In this document: one piece after another, positions 32,701 to 44,700 of the stretch
Numbering within the stretch: the stretch's first letter is position 1
Layout: every line of letters starts with the position of its first letter
Source of the DNA: Bimastos eiseni
Lineage: Eukaryota > Annelida > Clitellata > Crassiclitellata > Lumbricidae
Assembly (NCBI GenBank): GCA_959347315.1
Contig: OY365817.1
Location: 2,700,295-2,764,294, forward strand
DNA: 64,000 bases
Direction of reading: 5' to 3'
The notes under the pieces: model-generated
Told to the model about the DNA's origin: nothing
Database searches by the model: none
Seen by the model: only the letters and a program-made list of their open reading frames with translations
Program-made: the position numbers and the translations under genes

Positions 32701-35700
32701 TAATTTGTGAAAACTTTCCATTTACGAATTTATGAGAAAATCGTCAATTTATGCTAAAAATGCGAAATTGCATAATCGCATAAAACCACGGGGCACTACT
32801 CATGGGACACGAGTTGTGAGGTTAGCATCACTCAACCATCCACTAGATATTCACTATATGAACCAGAGTTTAAATCATAAGCCTAAGGAAAAGACGAGAG
32901 ACAGAAGATCGACAATCTGGAACCAACTTGAGGTCAAGCGCTGATCCACGGTGTGGCTCCTGCTTGAACTGTTCGGTGGCCGCGTTGTAGGGAAGATCGA
33001 ACTCCAATGTGTCCCAGTATTGATCCTTGATCAGCTGCGGATGTTCTGCGTGCATTTCATCGACTACAAGGTATGAAACCTAAACAGAAGAAAAAAATAC
33101 ATGGACGAAAAAAATTACAGACAAAAAACACTCTTAGAAGAAAAAACAACACAGAAAAAACCCAACACAGATGAAATAACAGAGGAAAAACTACAGTGAA
33201 GAAAAATACTATACAGAATAAAAAACCGTGGAAGAAAAAAACTACACTGGTAACGCATCAGAAATTGATTAATATTATCAATAGTAATAGTAATAATAAA
33301 AATAATAATTATTATTATAACACAAGCCACATAATTATAAAAAAATTACACACAGCTTTCTTATATTTACTATGCATACAAGTTAAACAAGCATGAATGT
33401 CAACCAGAAAACATTATCATACATCATCATTGTTATTGCTTTTATTATTATCATTATTGTTATTATTGTTAATATTAGAATATTATTTACAATCGTGAGT
33501 TACCTTTAGGTGACGATCAATTAAGTAATTTATGTCAAAATCATCATCGTCTTCACCAAAAGGATTCAACATAGTTTCTGCGACCTGTACGCATGAAACA
33601 ACTCAATCTTAATGTCTGAACATACAATATATTTTGTGTATGCTCCTCTGTATATATATATATATATATATGTGTATATATATATATATGTATATATATA
33701 TATGTGTATATATATATATGTGTATATATATATATATGTATATATATATATGTGTATATATATATGTGTATACATATATACACATATAATAATAAACATG
33801 TATATATATATATTATATATATGTATTTATAGAATGTACATATTTGTGCATCCATACGTGTATTCATCAAGGTATGGGTGCTTGCAAATACACTTGTATA
33901 TATGCATGTAAGTATGTAATTACTATGTATCTACGGAAGTCTGTTTAGAAGCAGATTTACGTATTTATGTATAGAATAGTATGAAAAAACCAATAATAAT
34001 GGCAATAATACTGATAATAGTTATGCAAACAACAGTAATAATAACAGTAATAATAATAATAAATATACTAATAGTAATAATTTAAAAAATTGTCTGCAGA
34101 AAGGCCCAGAGTTGCTCCCAATGCCACAAGCCATATATGTACTATATGGTGGGTCCTTCTAAAGGCCGAGTTCCCGAAACTAGGCCTGTTCCAAACGGAC
34201 GGCAAGAGGCCAGACCTTGGCAACATTCCATCCCCTGGTCGCACGAAAAGTATTTGACCCATTGAGGACTAGACCGGACCCTCTGGACAAACTATATGAG
34301 CAATAATCTCTAAGTCACTGGGGGAACAAAGCAAAAATTTAAAGATTTAAAAATAATATTAATAATAAGGAGAAGAAAAAGAAGAAGAGAAAAGATAATA
34401 AGAAAACACATCTATTGGTCACTAAAAAAATGGTAACCGCACAATTTTAATAAATATAATAGTAAATAATTACTGTAATTACAATAGCAACACTAACAAT
34501 AGTAAAAATATTAATAATACAAAGAATAAATCAATTCAAATGGCAATAATAAATGGTAATGAAAATAATTAAATAGATAACTGCAACTGTAGCAAAACAC
34601 TGAGCAATAACAATGCTAATGGCAGCTATAAGATGCCCTTTACCTTCAGCCAATGGCAGTCACAAGATGCCCTTTACCTTCAGGTAATGGCAGTCACAAG
34701 ATGCCCTTCACCTTCAGCCAATGGCAGCTATAAGATGCCCTTTACCTTCAGCCAATGACGGTTATAGAATGCCCTTTACCTTCAGGTAATGGCAGTCACA
34801 AGATGCCCTTCACCTTCAGGTAATGGCAGTCACAAGATGCCCTTTACCTTCAGCCAATGACGGTTATAGGATGCCCTTTACCTTAAGCCAGCCAATGTAG
34901 AAGACGAACTGAAGGAAGGTGAAGAATGGAAAGTACATGTCTCCCAGCTGACCATTGTCCAGATACTGGCGACCCATCAGACAGGACAGGAAAAACGTAT
35001 ACACAGCCAATGTCACAACCTTAAAGAAATGTCACAGGCATATGATGTCACAATATTTAAGGGAATAAGTTAATGAGTAAGCAAGCTAGTGAGTAAGTGG
35101 ACGAGTGAGCAGATAAGCAATTGAATAAACAAGCAAGTAATTGCATGGTCTGAAGTCAATTCCAACAAATAGCATGGCATATAGACTGTAATAATCAGAA
35201 ATACATACAAGAACAAACCCATGCAACAACACAAACAAATGCATTAGCACCGACCTCCTCTCCATGCTTGCATATAATTCAAAATATGCGCATTAATCTT
35301 CAAGACTCAGTGGGTCTTTGCCCCGATATATCTGGTCGATTTAATACTTTGATCTCATTCAGTTTCCTCCCTCCGTCCGCTTCGTTTGTTCAATAGACTT
35401 GACCACTTGGCTCTTTGTACTAGAACTGCTATGGCTCAAATTTCTATACTTTGTTTCAAATGGTCCCTCTCTCTGGAATTTGAGCCTATACACAACTGCG
35501 CCTTAACCTTCTGTTCGCTCTACAATTCTAAACTGGCAGTGTCTCGTCTTTCTCGCTTGTCTCAAAACCCGATTCTTCTCGCAGTGCTTCTGAATGCTTC
35601 ACCCTACTAGAGGCACTTTACAAAAGCTCAAATACAAAACGATACGATACAATAAACACACAAACAAACAGCAAGACACACAGAGCCACAAACATACGCA

Positions 35701-38700
35701 CAGACACACCCTCGCAACTGACCTGTGTATAGACGAGAGGAATGTTTATCCAGTCGAAATTGAACAACTGAAACGATCGCGTGCGAAAGTCGTTTAGTTC
35801 CTAAACAGAAATCAGACGGAATACAAAACAACGCAGCAAACATCCGCTACGTATCATTTTCTACCAGAGGTATCAACGTTTACTTGGGATTGAGGAAAAA
35901 CTGATATTAGGAAGAGGATATTTGTCTGGGGGTCAGGCATCAGTTTTGTAGTTTGTTGGAAACAGATAATTATTATTGCTATTAGAAATATAACAGAATA
36001 CAATACAACTGTATTTAAAATAATATGATACGATTGTATTTAAAATAATATGATATGATTGTATTTAAAATAATATGATACGATTGTATTTAAAATAATA
36101 TGATACGATTGTATTTAAAATAATATGATACGATTGTATTTGATATTGCCCTCCTTCCAAAGTTCAGTACACAACAGAACATTAGGCAACTGTTGAGTGA
36201 AGGATTTGTTCGAGGTTGCTACATAGTGATCTAGTGCATAAAAAAATTATATAGCGCCATGATGAAAACATTATTATGATGCATTAGGTCATTTATAAAG
36301 TGCTTCTCACAGCTCAGGTCCTGCAGAAGCATTCCCAGCGCTATGTACCCTTAGAGAAAAGAAAGGTTTCAAGGTGACAGAAACAGATGGGGATTTCTAA
36401 TCGCACAGCATAGAGAAGGAAAAGGACCAGGACTCAACTGTTGTGGTCCTATCACGGGTCACCAAGAGGTCAAGACGATCAGAGAGAAAGCAACGACACG
36501 ACGCAGAGAGAAAACGGAAAATTTGGAACAATATTTTCGAGCAAGACCCGGCCGAGACAAGAACGATTTGCTCGTGAGCGTACGTCGATGAGTGTCTTGA
36601 CGGCGAAGTCGTCCTTGATTCGTCCCTCTGTCCTGGCCCTCATGACGAGTTCTGAGGCCCAAATGAGTGGAACAAAGAACTTGTTGTATGGCGTCTTCAG
36701 ATTCTCCAATATCTCCTCCTCATTCAGAAGCATCAGACCTAAAACATTCGTTCCGTTGATATTAAGATTCAGTGATTCAGTGAAGTTTACTTGTAATGCA
36801 ACTGTGGGCAACTTTACAATGATCATTACTTATATAGTATTATAATTAACCTTGATGCTATCATTATAGTCATCACTATTATTACAATGATAACAATTTA
36901 TTAATACTATTGGTGCTACCATAACTACTATAATCATGAATCCACGATAATCAATTAATGTCATAATAAAACTGACTCATTTCACTTCAGCAAGATTATT
37001 TCCCATCCTACGGCAGTTTAAACTAATTTGAAATTTTTCTCAAGTGTGCGTGAAATTAATAATTAAATTATTAATGTAAAAAATATTGGCGACACAGACA
37101 AATTTAAAATGAAGAAAGGGGTGAGGCAAGGGTGCATCCTGTCCCCATTTCTTTTCAACCTGTATGCAGAAAGGCTAACGAGGAGGGCGGAAATGGAAGA
37201 GGCAACTGAAGGAGTAAAGATAGCAGGAAGGATACTGAATAATGTAAAATATGCAGATGACACAACACTACTGGCAGGGAAGAAAACAGATCTGGCAAAA
37301 CTGATAAGAAGACTGAAGAGAGAAAGTGAGAAGGCAGGCCTCAATTTCAACATAAAGAAGACAAAGATAATGATAACAGCTGATTGGAACAATTTCGAGA
37401 TAGACGGAGAGGAAATAGAGGTGGTAACAAGCTTCACGTTCCTGGGATCACTAATAGAAAAAGAGGGAAAATGTGACTCGGACATAAAGAGAAGGGTGGC
37501 AATAGGGAGAGCTGCAATGAACGGATTGGAAAAGATATGGAAAGACAAACATGTGAGCATAGACACACAAAAAAGATTAGTGAGAGCAATGATCTTTCTT
37601 ACAATACGTTATGACTGTGAGACATGGACAATGACAAAGAACATCGAGAAGAAAATCAAAGCATGTGAAATGTGGATATGGAGGAAGATGCAGAGAATAT
37701 CATGGACGGAGAAGAAGACAAACGAAGAAGTGCGCAGGAAGATTGGAGTCGAGAATGATGAGACGTTACAACAAACAGCGTTGAGAAGGAAGCTGGGGTT
37801 ATTCGGACATGTTATGCGATCAAATGGAATGGAAAAGGAAATGATGCTGGCATGTGGAGGAGGAAGGAAGAAAAGAGGGTGCCCAAGGAAAAATACATGA
37901 AAAAACTGAAATGAGCCTGGAGGAATTAAGAGTTGCAACTTCGGACAAAAAAAACTGGAGAGGATTGGTCATGGCGGTCGCTAGATTTCAAAGAAATAAC
38001 AGCACAAGGTGACAAGGTGAAAGAATATCCAAGCAGATATAACAGCGGTTGACCTGCTATCCACGAGCATGTTTTCGAGTGAAATGCACATTAAAAAATT
38101 GTCTTTTAACGGCCTTAATTGGTTGGTTGGTTGGTTAGCAGCAGTTTAACGATACTGTGTGATAACTAAGATCATTAGCATTGCTCTCCTCATTTATCCA
38201 GGCTTGGGACACGCACTGCTAGAGTGCCCACAGTGGCTTTAGTATAGAGAAAATATGGTATACAATGAAATCATCAATGAAATGACCATATTATAACATC
38301 GAAGAGACCGTTTAAAAGGTGTTCAAGGTGACCACGCTAACTGATCATATACCATATCCCACAAAAACAACTAACCGGCCTCAGTCATGTGTTTCCAAGT
38401 GGGAAACCGCTTCTTAACGGGTGGACTGATGGACGACATAGTGATGACATACGACAGACACATGTATCGCATGATGGTCCTTCGCATCAGTCGCGCCCTA
38501 TCGTCATGGCCCCTGAGGGACGCCGTGACGAACATAGCGGTCCGACCGGGCCATGGAAGCATCCGGAACTTCTCCCACCAACGACTGGCGACGTGGTTGA
38601 CGTAGAAGCCGAGGACGAACGCCACCGGAATGAGGTTACTGAACTGCGAACAGTAAGCGGATAGCTTCTCGAAGTATCTGAAATCGGTAAGGAACGCGGA

Positions 38701-41700
38701 TGTGTATGTCGATGGAACTTGGAAATCATTTAGTGGTTGCTTTGATGAGAGACAACGACTTAAAGATTTTGATCACCAGCTACCTTTCTGGTTTACACGA
38801 CTGCCTGCATTTTGGCTGTGGCAATCCCAAGCTAGGATAGAGAAGAAGGACGATGCTGATGATCTTTGTTATCACACGGTATTGCTAAGCTAAAACGACT
38901 ACTAGACGGTGCAACTCCCAAAGCCTGAATGAAAGAGGCAACACCAATTAGACTTAAACTGTGATATCCATCTGGCTTCCAGCTGAAGGCCTTTCTGATG
39001 TATGGTTAAAGATCTTCTGGTTGTTACCTAACACTTCAATGAAGAGGTTGTACTTACTACACGTAAGCCATTTGGAACCAATGAGTGAGTGATTGAGAGT
39101 TTGTGTGAGCGTGCAAGCGAGCAATTTGAGTGAGAGAGTGCTCATCATTAGGGCATTAAAGACCTTTCTGACCTCTAGCCTGTAACAACAAAGGGTTCGA
39201 ATGGGTCTTTCTTCTCAGTTGCTTTAATTGAAATATGTTGTCTTTATTTTTATATTGTGTTTATGGGAACAATAGATATTATGGTTATGGTTATAACCTA
39301 TCTAGTCTCCATTTAGAGCCCGTTTCATTTTGCCAAGGTCAGGTCGAGTGTCTCGAGTTAGGTATGTAGACATGGCCTACTTGAATACAGTTGTATTACG
39401 TTACCAGGAAGGATGCAAATATTACATTTACACCAGGATACATACATTAAGCCTTACTCTTTTTGAGTAGCTGTCAGCGCACAACGATATACGAAACTTA
39501 GACAGAAGTAGGCCACAGCAAAGACGATGAACTCCTTCCACAGGATCTTGTAAATACTTCCCCTCCATCTACAAAAGAAAACTATCTCTACAACAATCAA
39601 CCCAACATCAACAAGGGGATGGAATGAGACAATACTATGACACTAGTAGTTTATTCTGTTCACATGCTAGCTGCACTCTGGCAGTGTCCGTCTCAATAGT
39701 GGATAATGGAGGAGGGCTACACTGATGATCTTTGTTATCACGCAGTGCCTTTGAACTGAAACTGCTATTACTAGACACTGGCTTTTTTAGTACTTGCTGG
39801 TCGTTATAAGAGTTAAATAAACGTTTCAATCGCTGGTCTGCCACAACGTGTACTGTGGCAATGCCTGTTCCAAGCCTGGATTTGGTCAGTTATCGGTGAG
39901 TAAACGAGGAAGAGCGCAACACTAATCAACTGCGCTCATCAACTGCGTTATGAAACAGTGTCATCAAACACCAACTGCATGAGTATCCGACAATATTGGC
40001 CACCACTTAAGTACTAGGATACAATCTTGTTCGCGGCGATGAAATATGGACACAATCCGTTGCTATTCACCTAACACTGTCACATTTAGATACCTTTAAA
40101 TCGTCACTTTTCGCAGATATATAACTGCTAATTTCCTTCAGTCGGTAAGCGATTATCTACACTAATTGATCACTTATTACTTGCATGCAAGAAAACAATG
40201 ACATATCAAATTACTAATTAAAATATGTGCAGAAAAAGGTGAATTATACTGTTACAAGTATATTATCTATTTAAGATATCTATACTGAGGTGTATAGCAT
40301 ACTAATGATAACAAATATGGATGGATTATCTAAAATTAATAAGTGCAAGTAAATAGTGTTTCAATTCGCTTTCTTCCCTTCCAGCGAACGGACCAACATT
40401 CAGATTTCGCCTCCTTCCCTAACTATTGACTGACTTTTTAACTGTAAATCTAATCTACAGAAATGACTCAGATTTCATTTGACTTCTTCTTATTATTTTG
40501 AACAGAAAGACCATCCATTACAAATTGCAAGAGTCAACGAAAACAGCCAACAATGCTAAAACTCCGTAGGGTATAAACCCAACACACGACACTAAAATTG
40601 CCAGTCAGCATTTATCTACAAATTTCGCGCGCAATATGATATCAGCACGTGCGATTCAGCCGAATACAGCAGCCTAGCGCCTGTAAATCGATCGTCGCTG
40701 CACTCACAGCTTGCATTAAATGTATCCTGACTCTGATAGATATACAGTAACGATTAATACGACTTAAACTATGCAATGTCCAAAATACGTTCACATAGTG
40801 GAATCATGTTCAATAATACATTATGTAAGTTCAATGTCTAAACTTGTAACATTGTTAAGGGAACTAAATATGGTTACTGCAGTTGCATACTGGATAGTGG
40901 AAAAACCATTTCATAAACTATTTTTAAACACCAACAATTGGACACAACATATTAATTGGATTGTTTTGTGATGATGAATGTATGGCTTTATTGTTGATAC
41001 TTTAGTTGTTAAGTCGATATTAATTCGTTTATTTTGTAATCCTGAATGTCTGAATTTATTATTATTCTTTTGGTTGTTCTGTTGATTTGGATTATTGAAT
41101 ATTGTCTATAATCCAATACTATAAATGATGTAATGGTCATATTGAATATTACTTGTCAACATTATATGGATAGTTTGACTTTGATGTTATGAAATTGTTT
41201 TGATGCTCTGTAAATAAGATGGGGAAAAACCTTCATGGAAAAAAACTGAACCAAAAAAAGAACCGATATGGTCAAAAAAGAGCCTTCATGAACAAAAAGA
41301 GGCTATATGACCACATGAATAAATTTTGCATATGTATATGTGTACATTGTATGTGTATATATATACATTTATACAATGTGTATGTTTATATATGTAGGAA
41401 TAAAATATAAAAATCATTTATATGTTATGAAATATCTACAACAACCACATGTCGAATATTGCTGTCTCAGCAACCAGTCATGCAGAAATGGAATCAATAA
41501 CAACACAAAAGGAAGAAAGAAAACAGAAAGACTAAAGAAAGAAAGACAACAAAAAGATAAAGGATTAAAACTATATACAAAATCGAACTGAAATGTAACA
41601 AATTCTGTAGACGTCAACAGTCTGTGTTGCTATAAGATGTCGTTAAACTATTGAACAATAAAATAATCGTTGGTAATCCATTTCGAAAGATGCGGCTCCT

Positions 41701-44700
41701 CCTTTGTGCACATTCGTGGCGTCCGCCGCAAGCGTCCATACTCGACTTTAAAACCGCCTCCCACCCATTGCTTCCTCCAATGTCCGCTAAGTCTCGATTA
41801 CTGCAATTTCCTCTTTCTTCACCTCCAACCAAAGCGTTTGGAGCTTATCCAAACTCACAGGACCGAGCCGTCACCAGAGGCTCATGAGACAACTCTATTG
41901 ACAACCCCTCTGATTCGACGCAGCGCATGTGTCAATACTGGTGCGCTGGTTTTCAAGTGGCGCTTTGGAAGTTTGGATATAACTACCTCGAATATGCCGC
42001 GCAAATAAACGCCAGAATTCGTTTGATGGGCATTTTAGAACAGGTCTGCCACCTAGCGAACGCATAAAAATTAAAACATTTCCCTAATACACGGACGGAC
42101 GACGGACGGACAGACAGACAGACCCTTGAAAATCACAAACAAACTCCTCCGCTGCAAGAACTGAGGCAGTGCCAGTCCCAAGCCAAAGAGGAGGGCGACG
42201 CCAATCTTTGTTATCACACAGTGTCGTTAAACTGCAACTACCTCCCACAAAACTAAAATTACATGAATAGACAAACGTAAAAGCAGACTGACACACGGGA
42301 CTCTTTAATAAAATTCATATGCATCATAGTGCGGGGAGATAGGGGCCGTTCACGTATTACGTATGCAGCGAGGGGATGGGGTTTTGAATTGCGGCTATTT
42401 TGAGTACGGGTGAGTACGGTGGGGGAAGCGGTTCCGAAAATATGCACTGACGCAAATATAATTGTCTAAATATGGCGTCCGCAATACAGAATATGAAAAT
42501 CAGAAATATAAACCCAATCAGACTATATTCCTGCTTAATTGATTTTATGTAGCATTGAAACGGTTTCAAATGCAAGTGTTGTTAGAGTTTTATTTCTTCA
42601 TAACAGTTAACAAATTTAAGCTGCTAAATATGATGCTCAACAAAAATAAATAGCCTGTGGCAAAATCAATGTCTTATAGATGTTTATAACTATTTAACCT
42701 TTGCAATGGGGGTAGAGCTCAAATGTACGTACGCATGGGGGAGGGGTCCACCAAATGTACGAGGTGCAACAGGGATGAGGGGGTCCGAAAATCCAATTTT
42801 TTGCGTACGTAATATATGGATGGGCCATAAACGCCATAATTTCGCTCAATGGAATTTTTTGTAACAGGCGTGCCACCTAGCGAATGAAAACATTTTCATT
42901 AATTTGACGAATTATCATGACAGAATCTTCGATACGACGGCGTCGCAAAATATACGTACGCGCCAATCGGTTAAGTTTCGCAGTTTGCACCCTGCTTGTG
43001 GTAGTTCCCGTCTCTAGATTGGAGAAAAGAGGAAGGAACTGCGAGGGTGACGCTTATCGTCTCTTTTGTGACACAGCGCCGTTACATGAGACCAACCAAC
43101 GTTATTTTAGACACCTTTACATAATTACCTCGTATGCTATATAGTATTTAATTCTGTTCACTTTAGCGATGCATTTCCGTTCAGCAAATCTAGCACAGAA
43201 ATAGGGTCAGCCTAGACAAACTGGCTTCAGAGACTTTTTGAACGGTTTGAAAACTTGACTTTTAAAGGTCAAAAGATCAACATAGAAGGAAATGGCAATT
43301 ACTCAGCCAAACAGTGTTCTATTTCGGTGATTCTTTATCTGTTAGCTCAGGTCATCAAGGGCTTCATTCAGAAAGACCACGGAGTCAATGGCTGCTTTAA
43401 TACAAGGTCATGTCAAGGTCAAAAGGTTAAATAATGTATAAATAGCCATAGTTCAGCCAAATATTGCTCTATTTCACTATTTGGAGGATTTTTTTATCCG
43501 TTGCCTCATACCGATAAGGCTGAGTAATGGCAAATTCCTTCTATGTTGACCTTTTCACTTTAAAAGTTCATTTTTGAGGGTGACCCCATGGTCGGATTTT
43601 GTGGGATTTTCAGTATGTTATTAGGCTATGAATTCTGAGCAGGAAACAGTTCAAAGAGCTTCTGAAGCAATTTTGTCTAGGTCAAACTGCATTTTGCTTG
43701 GACTATAGATTGGGACATATTCTAAATAATAAATGGTTGAAAATTATAGCAAAAAGTCCAACAGATTTATGCTCTAAAGATCATAGCTTAATAATATATA
43801 TTTAAAACTACATTCTTTGAGTACACTGTCCATATTCTTAACTTAACTGAAGGAACTAAATATGGTTAGTGCAGTTGGATAATGGATATGGGAAAAGCCA
43901 TATCATTGACTATTTTTGGACACCAGTATTTGATTACAACATGTAAGTTGGGTTTTTTTTATATTTTGAAATGATAATAAATGTATGGATTAATTATCAA
44001 TACTTTTGCTAATGTTGTTAAACATTATTGAATATTGTATGTATTATAAATGATGGCCTATGAATATAGAATTTCTGCTTATAAATATGATATAGATAGA
44101 TAGTTTGACGTTAATGCTATGAAGCTGCTTTGGTGCTTTGCAAACACTGCAAATAAGATAGAGAAAAAACTTAATGGTTAAAAAAATATGAAAAAAGAAA
44201 AGAACCGATATGGTCAAAAAAGAGCCTACACAAAAAAAGAAAATATATGGCTAACTAACTAACTAACTATGCATATATATAAAGATATATATATATATAT
44301 ATGTACATGTATATAAAAGTTATGAAAAACATATAAGACCCATCTGTTAAATATTACCGTACGAACAAGTGTCAGAAATGGAATAAGTAACCAGACAAAC
44401 GAAAGTAAGACAAGAGAAAGAAAACGGATGAAAACTATGTATGACATTGAACTAATATGTAGGCCTAAATAACTTTGAAGACATCAACAGCCTGTGATGC
44501 TATATTATGTCATTAAACTCTGGTATAATAATAATAATAATAATTTTGACGATCCTTTGGTATAGGATGTTGCTACATAATTCTTGTCGGTGCAACGGTT
44601 TATGTTGTCATAAGCAGTCCATAAACTTTTGATTCTATTCAATCGTTAGTGATTTACAAAACAGTAAAGTAAGACGAGGGACTATATGCTAGTTGCATGT

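Noticed and set aside
33553..33911. YIYIYI-rich frames of about 100 codons on both strands
   Set aside because: Caused by the (TA)n/(TATG)n microsatellite.
36441..36845. 134-codon plus-strand frame
   Set aside because: Antisense to bestrophin exon 4, whose minus-strand reading is a clear family match.
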